The position numbers and the translations under genes were made by a program. DNA of 64,000 nt from Candidatus Hydrogenedentota bacterium (GTDB taxonomy: Bacteria; Hydrogenedentota; Hydrogenedentia; Hydrogenedentales; JAEUWI01), in contig JAHBVV010000006.1 of the NCBI GenBank assembly GCA_019637335.1, positions 194,235 to 258,234 of the forward strand. The letters are read 5' to 3'. The notes beneath the pieces are model-generated. The model made no database searches and was not told the origin of the DNA. It was given only the letters and a program-made list of their open reading frames with translations. Position 1 is the stretch's first letter. Each line of letters opens with the position of its first letter. Positions 9,057 to 18,285 of the stretch are shown here, one piece after another.

Positions 9057-9091
9057 GAAGGCCGGGCCGATGGGTCCGGCCTTCTTTTTTT
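9057..9091 (+). terminator. Rho-independent terminator
   Basis: GAAGGCCGG (9057-9065) pairs with CCGGCCTTC (9076-9084), followed by seven T. It lies 185 bases after pilC with no gene in between, so it may end the pilC transcript. Confidence 0.8.
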
Positions 9092-9218
9092 GGGGCTGGT
9101 CGGCTATGGCGGGAGCCCCCTGACATGGGCGGCGGCGGCGCGCGGGATGCCGAGTCGTCATCGCGGGTCAGGCAAGGATGCCTAATCCGCCCGAGGCGGA
9201 CTTCCTGGTACAGCCTTG

Positions 9219-9340
9219 CATGACGCGTTGCGTCACCCGTTAAGGATGAAATACTGCTCCTGACTGATGGCGCTCTTGTGGAGTCTTGCACGCTCAAGCC
9301 TTCGCGGCGGAGCCGCGGAGCTTGAACGTGGCACCCGCGG
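9219..9340. repeat. dispersed intergenic element, copy 2 (full length)
   Basis: Starts with the palindrome TGACGCGTTGCGTCA, continues with GTTAAGGATGAAATACTG, and ends with CACGCTCAAGCC, the palindrome CGCGGCGGAGCCGCG and GAGCTTGAACGTGGC. The same order appears at 27972-28075 and 45683-45800. GCTCAAGC and GCTTGAAC give the right half a second stem. No coding potential is seen between 8872 and 9539 apart from this repeat and the terminator. Confidence 0.8.
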
Positions 9341-9539
9341 CTCCCTTTGAAAATTCAGAACATGCGGAGGGTGTCATGGCTGGAACCTTTACACGGTCCT
9401 GGTGGCTTCGCGAATTGATAGCCCGGGTTTTTGGGAGGGGGCTTGTTCGCTGGCGGATGCGCGGCCCAATCACGGGCGCAGCGAAACCGGCGGCGCGCGA
9501 GGCCGGGTCTAACGCCCAAACCGCAACTGAGGTCTCACC

Positions 9540-11594
9540 ATGAAGTATATAGCTGTTCCCGCCGTGTGTCTGCTCGCCGCCCTGTCGGCGGTTGCGTCGG
9601 ATCACCCCGCCGAGCCGGCTCCTCCGGCGCTTGAATCGGTAGAGAACTTCCGCCTGATCGCGCATGACGATCGCTCTTTTGAGCTTTTCCATACGGCCGA
9701 CGCGCGCGCGGTGGTGCTGTATATCCATGGTGTTGGGTGCCCGATTGTCCGGCGAAGCGTTCCAGAATTGAACCGGATTCATGACGACTTTGCGCCGCAG
9801 GGGGTGCAGTTCTTCATGATCAATGCGAATTCCCAGGACAGCCGTGCGGATCTTGCCGGGGAGGTGCAGGAGTATGGCATCACGATGCCGGTGCTGAAGG
9901 ATGAGACGCAGCGGATTGTGCATAGCCTGGGCAGCCGCCGCACGGCCGAGGTGATTGTGCTTGATCCGTCGTCGAAGTGGCAGATGATTTACCGGGGTCC
10001 GGTGGATGATCGGTTTGATTACGGGACCCAGAAGGAGACGGCGGAGAACCGCTACCTGGAGGCGGTGTTGCAGGCGCACCTGGCGGGCACTCCCCTTCCG
10101 GCGAAGGCCGCCGATACGAAGGGCTGCCTGATCAATTTTCTTGCGGAGGAGGAGCCTGTTTCCTACGCCGCGCAGGTGGCGCCGATTCTTCAGTCTAAAT
10201 GCGTTTCTTGCCACAGGCCTGGCGGGGTGGGGCCGTTTTCGATGGACAGTTACCGGCGCGTCCGGGGGTGGTCGGACATGATACGCGAGACGCTCCGTAC
10301 GCATCGGATGCCGCCGTGGCACGCGGATCCGCAGTACCAGTCGTTTCACAATTCGCTCGATCTGACGGTGGAGGAGCGCCGGACGCTGCTTGCCTGGGTC
10401 GAGCAGGGCGCGCGCCAGGATGGCGACCGCGATCCGCTTGCGGATGCGCCTCCGGCCTTGGATGCGAGCTGGACCCTCGGCACGCCGGACCTTGTTGTGC
10501 AGCTGCCCGAGCCGGAGACGCTGCCGGCGAGCGGGGTGTTTGACTATCGCTATATTTCGGTGCCGTCGGGGTTGACGGAGGACAGGTGGCTGCGGGCGGT
10601 GGAGGTCCTGCCGACGGCGGTGGAGGCGGTGCACCACGCGCTGGTGTTTATCCAATACCCGGCGCGGTACCGGCATCTGGAGCCGGACGCGCGGGGCGGG
10701 CTGGACGGATTCTTCGCGAGCTACCTTCCGGGCGGCAATATTCAGCCATTCCCGGAGGGGACGGCGCAATTTGTACCGGCGGGTTCGTCGTTCGTGTTCC
10801 AGATGCACTACAACTCGACGGGGAAGGAGGAGGTGGACCAGACGCGCATGGGGCTGTATTTCCATGATGGGCCGCCGCGTGAAGTGTTGCGTATCCGGGC
10901 GGCGGCGAAAACGGATTTCGAGATTCCCCCGCACGCGCGGGATTTTGCCACGGAGGCGACGTACCGTTTTCGGGAGGACGTCACCCTGCTGGGCCTGTCG
11001 CCGCACATGCACTACCGGGGCAGCCGCTTCCGGTTTGACGCGACATTTGCGGACGGGCGTCAGGAGACGCTTCTTTCGGTGCCGTGGTACCAGTTTGACT
11101 GGCAGCCGATGTACTACTTCAGCGAACCGATTGCGGTGAAGGAGGGCGCGCGAATCCATTGCACGGGCGCGTTCGATAATTCGGCGTTTAACCCGCGGAA
11201 TCCGGATCCGACCCAGCGAGTTCGCTTTGGCGAGCAGTCCCACGAGGAGATGTTCATCGGGTACGTGACGTACAGCCACCCGTACCGCCCGGAGGATTTT
11301 GCGCCGCGCGAGGAGAATCCCGACAGCTGGCCGGGCTACGGCAAGCCGCTGACCGCGGAGTATCTAGCGGGGACCACATGGCGGGTCGGGCGGCGTTTCG
11401 AGCTGCGCTTCGAGCCCGCGGGCAAGCTGGTGGTAAACAATCAAATAGAAGGGGAATGGTCGCTGGAGGGGCAGAAGGTGCAACTGACGACGCCATTGCG
11501 GAGTTTCGCGCTCGACGTGGTGCTCGACGGGCTGTACGTGGAGGGGCGTCCGCTGACGCGGGTTACGGAGGAGAAAGCGGAGGGCGAGGTCTGA
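9540..11594 (+). CDS. exported redoxin - cytochrome c - copper type II monooxygenase-like fusion
   Basis: 684 residues with a signal peptide (VPAVCLLAALSAVAS). Residues about 35-185 are a thioredoxin/AhpC-like redoxin domain keeping a single Cys (HGVGCPIVRRS). A haem c site CVSCH lies near residue 221. From about 320 onward is a fold like peptidylglycine alpha-hydroxylating monooxygenase. All expected copper ligands are visible: the HH pair in AVHHALVF (about 363), QMHYNS, the HMH triad in SPHMHYRG (about 487), and a Met in HEEMFIGY (about 570). It is probably a periplasmic copper oxygenase with built-in electron delivery; substrate unknown. A 500-bp MITE-like element begins 4 bases after its stop. 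Confidence 0.85.
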   Translation: MKYIAVPAVCLLAALSAVASDHPAEPAPPALESVENFRLIAHDDRSFELFHTADARAVVLYIHGVGCPIVRRSVPELNRIHDDFAPQGVQFFMINANSQDSRADLAGEVQEYGITMPVLKDETQRIVHSLGSRRTAEVIVLDPSSKWQMIYRGPVDDRFDYGTQKETAENRYLEAVLQAHLAGTPLPAKAADTKGCLINFLAEEEPVSYAAQVAPILQSKCVSCHRPGGVGPFSMDSYRRVRGWSDMIRETLRTHRMPPWHADPQYQSFHNSLDLTVEERRTLLAWVEQGARQDGDRDPLADAPPALDASWTLGTPDLVVQLPEPETLPASGVFDYRYISVPSGLTEDRWLRAVEVLPTAVEAVHHALVFIQYPARYRHLEPDARGGLDGFFASYLPGGNIQPFPEGTAQFVPAGSSFVFQMHYNSTGKEEVDQTRMGLYFHDGPPREVLRIRAAAKTDFEIPPHARDFATEATYRFREDVTLLGLSPHMHYRGSRFRFDATFADGRQETLLSVPWYQFDWQPMYYFSEPIAVKEGARIHCTGAFDNSAFNPRNPDPTQRVRFGEQSHEEMFIGYVTYSHPYRPEDFAPREENPDSWPGYGKPLTAEYLAGTTWRVGRRFELRFEPAGKLVVNNQIEGEWSLEGQKVQLTTPLRSFALDVVLDGLYVEGRPLTRVTEEKAEGEV

Positions 11595-11598
11595 AAAA

Positions 11599-12098
11599 GG
11601 CTCATCCGGATTGAGCGTACGGGATTATTCACAGGCGATTCTCCGTGCCCGAATTATGCGGAACCGCCAATGTATGCCGGTTGGGGCCTCTGTTGGAGTA
11701 ATCGTATCGACTGGTCTTCCGGCCCGAAGGGCCAGTGCAGCTACCAGCCCTGGGCAACGCCCAGGGAACACGGGGACACCATCTTCCCCGCCCTGAAAGG
11801 GCAGCCGCAGTGGTTAGGCAGTCCAGCGTTTCTGAAGTTCAACTGCGCTGCCCTTTCAGGGCGTATAAGAAACACACCGCTCAAACCCCGGGCGTTGCCC
11901 GGGGCTGAAAACTGCGTTGGCCCTTCGGGCCGAAAAAATCCATTGGCATCCAGCTCTGCTGCCAAATATACGGTCTGCACTACAGACAAGGTTCAGGGAA
12001 TCTTGTATCCGCCTATGGCGACGCCCGGAAAAGTGGACCGAGCAGACTACTCCTATTTGCCGCCATATTTGCCGGTATACCTTCAAACCCGATGAGTC
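11599..12098. mobile_element. 500-bp MITE-like element, copy A (intact)
   Basis: Ends are inverted repeats: GGCTCATCCGGATTGA at the left and the inverse of GACTCATCGGGTTTGA at the right. It matches the interrupted copy at 49554-51414, in opposite orientation, along its whole length. Inside are several palindromes: GGCCCGAAGGGCC, CCCTGGGCAACGCCCAGGG, and GCCCTGAAAGGGC with its inverse GCCCTTTCAGGGC. It has no convincing ORF, so it would be mobilised in trans. Both flanks are A-rich, so a target duplication cannot be read with certainty here. Confidence 0.75.
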
Positions 12099-12125
12099 AA
12101 AAAAAACGCCTCCGGCTGGAGGCGT
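12099..12125 (-). terminator. Rho-independent terminator (leftward)
   Basis: ACGCCTCC (12106-12113) pairs with GGAGGCGT (12118-12125) around a GGCT loop. On the minus strand a run of eight T (12106-12099) follows. It could terminate transcription arriving from the leftward gene that ends at 12684. It abuts the right end of the MITE-like element. Confidence 0.7.
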
Positions 12126-12683
12126 GATCGCATCCGGGGGAGCCGTTCCGGCGGGAACAACGGAATTGGTTCTCCCCCAAGCCCGCGCACTGTTCCCAAT
12201 ACGCCTGTATGGCTCTCTCCCATTGGATGCAACGGATTAACCGGGCCCGCCGCCTTGCGGGGGCGGGCTCCGGAGACCGGCGGAAGTATAGCATAGGCTG
12301 GGGCGGTTTCAAACTTGCGCCGGGGGCCGGGGAGGGTGGCGTCGCGGTTGTGGGTCGCCGTGGGGATAATCGCTCGTGCGGGGTGGTGTTGGCGGTGTGG
12401 GGTTGCTGGCGCTCCAGGGACACGAACGCGCCTTGGGCGCGATCGCGTGGCACGTTGTGTGGGCACCGCCGTAGATGGCGCGTAGCGTCAGGAAATGTCA
12501 CTGCGGGGCGATGGGGTGAACCGGAAGTCTCTTTCGTATCGCGCGGCGCAAGCGACGAGCCGTGCCGGCAGGGATGCCAGCGCTCCATCGCGCTCACTTG
12601 CTTTGGACGGATGCGATGCTCGGTCCCGGGGTGGTGTGCATACTTCGTTTGTCGATCTTGAATGGCTGGCCACGGCGTGTCGA
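12126..12683. other. gene-free stretch with dispersed repeat
   Basis: About 560 bases without a supported gene. The part around 12408-12460 (CTCCAGGGACACGAACGCGC, then TTGGGCGCGATCGCGTGGCA) closely resembles 42550-42600 next to the HAD gene, so a second short dispersed repeat family is present. The remainder is GC-rich with no recognisable motif. Confidence 0.5.
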
Positions 12684-14192
12684 TCAACGTCCGATGAGGG
12701 CGGCGAGGAGGGCGAGGCAGGCGCGGGCGTCGACGGGTTTCTGGAGGAGGCCTTCGGCGAGGGCGCGCAGTTCGTCGTCTGTGAGGACCTGCGTGCCCAG
12801 GGCGGCGCGGTGGCGCATGCTGGCGCGAAAGGCCCAGAATAGTTCACCGGCGTAGTGGGGCTGGCAGATTTCCTTCTTGGGCTTGCCGCGGCCGGCCTGT
12901 TCCAGCGCCTTTTGCATGCGTTCTTTGATGCTCCCCTTGAGGCCGTCGTTCTTGAATCCGCCTTCGTTGACGAGATTGACGGTGGCGGGATCCTGAAGGC
13001 GCGGCAGGAGCCAGCGCTCCAGCTCCTGCTCGAGGACGCCGCCGAGGATGAAGTCTTCCGGGGGCGCCTGGGCGCCGCTCTTCAGGAGGCGCAGGTACTT
13101 TCGGGACTCTTCCCCGAAGACTTCCCAGCCGGGGATCCAGGCGTCGAGGGCCTGGCCGACGGTGTCGGCGAGGGTGAAGGTCGCGGTGCAGGTCTCCCCC
13201 GCTTCCTCGACGAGCACGGCGCCGCCGTGGAAGGCGATGGCGCGGGAGAAGACGGCGGCGCTGGGCGAGGAGCCGATGGCGCCGGTCTTTGCGCCGATAG
13301 CGATCATCCCCGTGGCCTCGCGGGTGGCGGGGTCGTATTCCAGGAGCAGATCGAGCGCGCCGCCTTCGGGGAGGGCGTCGGTGGCCCAGCGGAAGAGGCT
13401 TGCGAAAGCGCGGCGCATCCGGTCGCGGTTGAGGGGCAACTGGGGAAAAGAATCGCTGAAGGCGACCGCGCAGGTCACGCTGGATTCAACCAGGCGCGGC
13501 TCCGCCGCTTCGCGGCACTCGGCGAAGAGACGATCAAGGTCGACCATGTCACGGGGTCCGGTCTCCTCCAGGAGGGCGAGGGCTTCGGCGGCGCCGGCGA
13601 GATCCGGCGCGCGCCCGAGGCAGGCCGCGACCTGTCCGGCGATTTCGAGGGGCTCGGGGGGCATGCGCATGCCGTGGAGCCGGAATTCAACACCGTTTTC
13701 CGTGCGATCGATGCGCCCGCCGGAGGTGGCGAGGGTCCAGCAGTCACTGATGACGTCGAGGGACATGGAAAAGACCCCGTGGACCGGAAATCGATCGGGT
13801 ATGCGGCCGGCACCGCTGAATCCGATGCCCATGCGCGGGATCATGAGGCTGTTTTCTTCCTGCTCGAAGATTTCGACCATCAGCGTGGTTCCGGGGGCGC
13901 GCTCGATGCCCTTGACGAGGGCTCCGACGCATGCGGACATGCGGGCGGTGTCGCCGACGAGCTCTTCGCGGACGTGATCGACGTTCACATCGAAGCTGGA
14001 AGGCGGGAAATGGACGACGAAGTTCTGGAAAATGTTGTCGGGGCGATAGAGGTCGAGGTCGGGATCGGTGAAGAGGGTGGCGAAATCGCGCGCGGCGTGG
14101 AGGTTGGCGGGGTTGTTGTGTTCGACGGCGTCCGCGAGGATGGGTTCGAGGGCTTCGATGAACGCGGATCGGGAAAAGGCGGGGATGGCCAT
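12684..14192 (-). CDS. hypothetical protein with a degenerate histidine-kinase-like ATPase region
   Basis: 502 residues, soluble, no signal peptide. I do not recognise the family. The centre (about residues 255-345) resembles a GHKL/HATPase domain in outline: NRDRMRRAFASLFRWATDAL where the N-box would be, GGALDLLLEY, then SRAIAFHGGAVLVEEAGE and TATFTL where the last helix and strand would be. The key Asn and the G1/G2 glycine loops are not recognisable, so ATP binding is doubtful. The N-terminal 200 residues and the C-terminal helical 150 residues show no known motif. It is transcribed alone, leftward, from an ATG at 14192 with GAAGGAG just upstream. Confidence 0.7.
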   Translation of the reverse strand: MAIPAFSRSAFIEALEPILADAVEHNNPANLHAARDFATLFTDPDLDLYRPDNIFQNFVVHFPPSSFDVNVDHVREELVGDTARMSACVGALVKGIERAPGTTLMVEIFEQEENSLMIPRMGIGFSGAGRIPDRFPVHGVFSMSLDVISDCWTLATSGGRIDRTENGVEFRLHGMRMPPEPLEIAGQVAACLGRAPDLAGAAEALALLEETGPRDMVDLDRLFAECREAAEPRLVESSVTCAVAFSDSFPQLPLNRDRMRRAFASLFRWATDALPEGGALDLLLEYDPATREATGMIAIGAKTGAIGSSPSAAVFSRAIAFHGGAVLVEEAGETCTATFTLADTVGQALDAWIPGWEVFGEESRKYLRLLKSGAQAPPEDFILGGVLEQELERWLLPRLQDPATVNLVNEGGFKNDGLKGSIKERMQKALEQAGRGKPKKEICQPHYAGELFWAFRASMRHRAALGTQVLTDDELRALAEGLLQKPVDARACLALLAALIGR

Positions 14193-14262
14193 GGGTACTG
14201 CTCCTTCTCGGGGGAAGTTTACGGGAGGCGGGGCGCGCCTTCAAGATCTGGGTGGTGCGGCG

Positions 14263-14350
14263 AGGGACTGCAGGGACTACAGGGACGGCAGGGACTTCAG
14301 GGACGGCAGGGACTTCAGGGACGGCAGGGACCTGAAGGACCTGAAGGGAC
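14263..14350. repeat. 9-bp minisatellite (CAGGGACTN type)
   Basis: GGGACTGCA, GGGACTACA, GGGACGGCA and GGGACTTCA repeat about ten times in a row, with decay at the right side into GGACCTGAA units. A shorter run of the same 9-mer, GGGACTACA three times, occurs at 51430-51462. Confidence 0.8.
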
Positions 14351-14416
14351 CGGCAGGGAAAGCGTGGTCGGCGAGTGGCGTTGCGTGGTGGGGGGTATTG
14401 GGGCGTGCGGCTCTGA

Positions 14417-14446
14417 TTGATACGTTGCGCCGGTTTTATCTATACT
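14417..14446 (+). promoter_or_regulatory. possible promoter of the site-2 protease gene
   Basis: TTGATA (14417-14422), 18-base spacer, TATACT (14441-14446), 120 bases before the ATG at 14566. Confidence 0.4.
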
Positions 14447-14565
14447 TCCGGGACCCGTGCGGGCGGCGTTTTTGTGTATTTTGAGGCCGCCCCCCACCCC
14501 GCTGGCGCCGATGTCGTTGCGGGTGAATTCTCCCTTGCGCGCGGCCGAAAGGACTTCCGTAACCG

Positions 14566-15234
14566 ATGCAGATAGAACCCGGCGTTGTTCTGATGAAGTA
14601 CTTCTGCCTCCTGTTTTCGCTGTGCGTGCACGAGGCGGCGCACGCGGCGACGGCGAACTGGTGTGGCGATCCGTCGGCGCGGCTGCTGGGGCGCATGTCG
14701 ATCGATCCGCGCAAGCACATCGATCCGCTGGGGACGGTGGTGTTGCCGCTGCTGATGATGATGACCAATGTGCCGTACCTGTTCGGGTGGGCGAAGCCGG
14801 TGCCATTTAACCCGCGCAACCTGAACAACATGCGGCGGGATCCGGTGCTTATTGCGCTGGCGGGTCCGCTTTCCAACATTGCAATAGCGCTGACTTGCGC
14901 GGTGTTGCTCCGGATCTTTTTCATGCTGGAGCTCGGCGGGGTCACGATACCCGCGGCGGAGGCAATCCTGGCGCTGCTGTACGGGATGATCGTGATCAAC
15001 CTGGTGCTGGCGCTGTTCAACATCATCCCCCTGCCGCCGCTGGACGGGCATCACGTGCTGTATTACTTCCTGGGGGCGCGGGGCAAGGAGATGATGGAGC
15101 GGATCGGGCCTTTCGGGATTATTATCGCGATCCTGTTTGTCGCCGGGCCGTGGCTTCGGACGGCGATGCCGATCGCGGAGCGCGCGGTGTTCTTCATCAT
15201 CACGTACGGGCTCGATTTCCAGCAGGTCGCCTGA
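14566..15234 (+). CDS. site-2 protease family (M50) membrane metalloprotease
   Basis: 222 residues, several membrane segments. The zinc motif HEAAH lies in the first helix (about residues 22-26). The second conserved block, NIIPLPPLDGHHV, gives the third metal ligand Asp (about 160). The spacing and short length match rhomboid-like minimal M50 proteases lacking a PDZ domain. It would cut a membrane protein within the bilayer; the substrate is unknown. It precedes valS by 170 bases on the same strand and may not be functionally linked to it. Confidence 0.9.
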   Translation: MQIEPGVVLMKYFCLLFSLCVHEAAHAATANWCGDPSARLLGRMSIDPRKHIDPLGTVVLPLLMMMTNVPYLFGWAKPVPFNPRNLNNMRRDPVLIALAGPLSNIAIALTCAVLLRIFFMLELGGVTIPAAEAILALLYGMIVINLVLALFNIIPLPPLDGHHVLYYFLGARGKEMMERIGPFGIIIAILFVAGPWLRTAMPIAERAVFFIITYGLDFQQVA

Positions 15235-15407
15235 TCGCGTTTCCCATCCTCGCGCCCCGTTTGCTATAATCGGGGCTTCCCAACCATTGCGCGCCGGGGG
15301 CGTTTTGCCGCCTTCCCACCGCGGGCCGCCGGGCGAATCCGGTGGGCGCGGGTGCGCATTTTTTCGATCATAGCGCGCATGCGGCCGAGCATTGCAGGAG
15401 CCATTCC

Positions 15408-18095
15408 ATGGAGTTGCCGAAGAAATACCAGCCCGAGGAATCCGAAACCCGCTGGCTGAACGCCTGGGCGGAACAGGGCGTCTACCGGTGGGACCCGGCG
15501 CGGTCGCGCGAGGAGACCTTTGTGGTGGACACGCCGCCGCCGACGGTGAGCGGGTCGCTGCATGTGGGGCACCTCTTCAGCTATTCGCACCAGGACTTCA
15601 TCGTGCGGTTTCAGCGGATGATGGGGAAGAACATCTTCTTCCCGATCGGTTGGGACGACAACGGGCTCCCGACGGAGCGGCGGGTGCAGAATCTGCTGAA
15701 CGTGAAGTGCGAGGCGCACCTCCCCTACGACCCGGATTTCAAGGCGGCGCGCGGGAAGAAAGGCGACCCGACGCCGATCAGCCGGAAGAATTTCGTGGAG
15801 CTGTGCGACGAGGTCATCGTCGACGACGAGAAGGCGTTCAAACAGCTCTGGACGCGGCTGGGGATGAGCTACGACTGGGAGCAGGAGTACGCGACGATCA
15901 ACGAGCACTCGCGGCGCATCTCGCAGCTGAGTTTCCTGGATCTGCTGGAAAAGGGCGAGATCTACCAGGACGAAAAGCCCGTGATGTGGGACGTGGACTT
16001 TCAGACCGCGATCGCGCAGGCGGAACTGGAAGACAAGGAGCGCCCGAGCGCCTACAATTTCCTGCGCTTCGGCGTGGAGGGCAGCGAGGCGAAGCTGGTG
16101 ATTGCGACGACGCGACCGGAGCTGCTGCCCGCGTGCGTGGCGGTGCTGGTGCACCCGGACGACGCGCGCTACCGGGAGTTCGTGGGCAAGAACGCGATTA
16201 CGCCGCTTTTCGAGGTTCCCGTGCCGATTATGGCGGACCCGAAGGCCGACCCGGAAAAGGGCACGGGGGTGGTGATGGTGTGCACCTTCGGGGACCAGAC
16301 GGACGTGGAGTGGTGGCAGGCGTACAAGCTGCCGCTGCGCCAGATCATCGGGCGCGACGGCCACCTGCTGCCGGTGCTGTTTGTGAAGGCGGGCGAGGAG
16401 ACTTCGGAGAAGGCCACGCACCTGGAGAAACTCGAGGACGGGCGCGAGGTGGTGGTGAGCATGGGCGCGGCGCGGACGGTTCCGAGTCTGAACCCGGACG
16501 CGGCCAATTCGGTATACGGCCAGATGAAGGGGAAGTACACGAAACAGGCGCAGAAGATCATTCTGGAGATTGCCGAGGGCCGCGAGGGCGTTATTGATCG
16601 TCCGGCGGAGGCGATCACGCACGCGGTGAAGTTTTTTGAGAAGGGCGATCGTCCGCTGGAGCTGGTGCCGACGCGCCAGTGGTACACGCGGATCATGGAC
16701 AAGAAGGACGCGCTCGTCGCGCAGGGCCAGAAGATCCAGTGGCACCCGGAGTACATGGTGAAGCGGTACACCCACTGGGTGGAGGGGCTCAACCAGGACT
16801 GGTGCCTGAGCCGCCAGCGCTTTTTCGGGGTGCCGATTCCGGTGTGGTACCGCATTGACGAGCATGGCGAGGTGCGCTACGAGCAGCGGATCCTCCCCCC
16901 CGCCGGCGCGTTACCGATCGACCCGCTTTCCGATGTGCCCGCCGGGTTCGCCGCCGAGCAGCGCGATCAGCCCGGCGGCTTCACCGGTGAGCCGGACGTG
17001 CTGGACACGTGGGCGACGAGCTCGCTTTCGCCGCAGATCGCGTCGAAATGGGTGCTGGACGGGGAGCGCCACGCGAAGCTGTTCCCGATGGACATGCGGC
17101 CGCAGGCGCACGACATCATCCGGACCTGGGCGTTTTACACGATCGTGAAGGCGTATCTGCACGAGGGCGAAGTGCCCTGGCGGAATGTGGTGCTGAGCGG
17201 CTGGATTCTCGACCCGGACCGCAAGAAGATGTCCAAGAGCCAGGGCAATGTGGTGACGCCGGAGCCGCTTATCGACGAGTTCGGCGCGGACGCGGTGCGC
17301 TATTGGGCGGCCCGCGCGCGGCTGGGCGTGGACACGGCGTACGACGAGCAGGTGTTCAAGGTGGGCAAGAAGCTGGTCACGAAGGTTTTCAATGCGAGCA
17401 AGTTCGCCATCGGCCGCTTTGCCGATGTGCCGGCGGCGGAGATGACGCCCGACAAAATCACCACGGAGCTCGACCGCGCGGTTATCGCGGAGTTACGCCC
17501 GGTGATCGAGAAGGCGACCCGAGCGTTCCAGCAGTTCGACTACGCGCAGGCGCTGAGCCTGGTAGAGGACTATTTCTGGCGCGTGTTCTGCGACAACTAC
17601 CTGGAGCTGGCGAAGCAGCGCACCTACGACGAGGGCCTGACGCCGGGGCGGCTCTCCGCGTGCACGACGCTGCGGCTGGTTCACCGCGCGCTCATCCGGC
17701 TGCTGGCGCCGTTTACGCCGTACATCACGGAAGAGGTCTGGAGCTGGGCCTACGCGGGCGACGCGGGCATGGCGAATACGGTTCACCGGAGCCCCTGGCC
17801 GTCGCTGGCGGAGTTCGAGGGCGTTCCCGCGCCGGCGCACGCGGACACCTACAACGTGACGATTGCGGCGGCCGACGCCGTGCGCAAGGCGAAGGCCGAC
17901 GCCAACGTGAGCATGGCGGCGCCGGTGCGGCATGTGGCGTTTACCGTGGTGGAGAAGGCGCAGCCGGGCCTGGAGGCGACGTTGGAGGATATCCAGCGGA
18001 TGCTGAAGATCGAGGCGGCGACGGTGCGCGTGGGCGCGGTGGAGAATGCGCTGGCGAGCGCGGAGACGAGGATGGCGCCGCCCGCCGAGGCGTAG
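15408..18095 (+). CDS. valS: valyl-tRNA synthetase
   Basis: 895 residues, class I aminoacyl-tRNA synthetase charging tRNA-Val. The HIGH signature appears as HVGH near residue 51 (GSLHVGHLFSYSHQDF) and KMSKS near residue 606 (DRKKMSKSQGN). The editing domain holds ATTRPELLPACVAVLVHPDD. The anticodon-binding domain follows from about 690. I chose the ATG at 15408, which has GCAGGAG 8 bases upstream and begins MELPKKYQPEE, the normal family start. The C terminus is short and lacks a clear long coiled-coil tail. A TATAAT at 15265-15270 may be the -10 box of its promoter. Confidence 0.97.
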   Translation: MELPKKYQPEESETRWLNAWAEQGVYRWDPARSREETFVVDTPPPTVSGSLHVGHLFSYSHQDFIVRFQRMMGKNIFFPIGWDDNGLPTERRVQNLLNVKCEAHLPYDPDFKAARGKKGDPTPISRKNFVELCDEVIVDDEKAFKQLWTRLGMSYDWEQEYATINEHSRRISQLSFLDLLEKGEIYQDEKPVMWDVDFQTAIAQAELEDKERPSAYNFLRFGVEGSEAKLVIATTRPELLPACVAVLVHPDDARYREFVGKNAITPLFEVPVPIMADPKADPEKGTGVVMVCTFGDQTDVEWWQAYKLPLRQIIGRDGHLLPVLFVKAGEETSEKATHLEKLEDGREVVVSMGAARTVPSLNPDAANSVYGQMKGKYTKQAQKIILEIAEGREGVIDRPAEAITHAVKFFEKGDRPLELVPTRQWYTRIMDKKDALVAQGQKIQWHPEYMVKRYTHWVEGLNQDWCLSRQRFFGVPIPVWYRIDEHGEVRYEQRILPPAGALPIDPLSDVPAGFAAEQRDQPGGFTGEPDVLDTWATSSLSPQIASKWVLDGERHAKLFPMDMRPQAHDIIRTWAFYTIVKAYLHEGEVPWRNVVLSGWILDPDRKKMSKSQGNVVTPEPLIDEFGADAVRYWAARARLGVDTAYDEQVFKVGKKLVTKVFNASKFAIGRFADVPAAEMTPDKITTELDRAVIAELRPVIEKATRAFQQFDYAQALSLVEDYFWRVFCDNYLELAKQRTYDEGLTPGRLSACTTLRLVHRALIRLLAPFTPYITEEVWSWAYAGDAGMANTVHRSPWPSLAEFEGVPAPAHADTYNVTIAAADAVRKAKADANVSMAAPVRHVAFTVVEKAQPGLEATLEDIQRMLKIEAATVRVGAVENALASAETRMAPPAEA

Positions 18096-18131
18096 GGGGT
18101 AAGGCATCCTTGCCTAACACAAATTAAGCCC

Positions 18132-18176
18132 GGCCTCGCATCGGTTCCTTCAACCTCGTTGCGAGGCCATTTTTTT
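18132..18176 (+). terminator. Rho-independent terminator after valS
   Basis: GGCCTCGCA (18132-18140) pairs with TGCGAGGCC (18160-18168), then A and seven T. It ends the valS transcript and marks the left border of the AT-richer island. Confidence 0.85.
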
Positions 18177-18256
18177 AGGCAATCAAGTGTGGTGCGTTGG
18201 ATGGCAATCGAAAGAGTGGAGGAAGAGGCATGTCAAGTGCGATATATGGTGCCTTC

Positions 18257-18285
18257 TTGTATATTTGGCCTGTCTGCAGTATACT
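18257..18285 (+). promoter_or_regulatory. Sigma70-type promoter of the TIR-SLOG operon
   Basis: TTGTAT (18257-18262), exactly 17 bases, TATACT (18280-18285). It is the only good promoter match between the valS terminator and the TIR gene, and leaves a leader of about 190 bases. Confidence 0.5.

Noticed and set aside
9294-11279. 661-aa minus-strand ORF
   Set aside because: Arg/His/Leu-rich antisense shadow of the copper monooxygenase-like gene, no family features.
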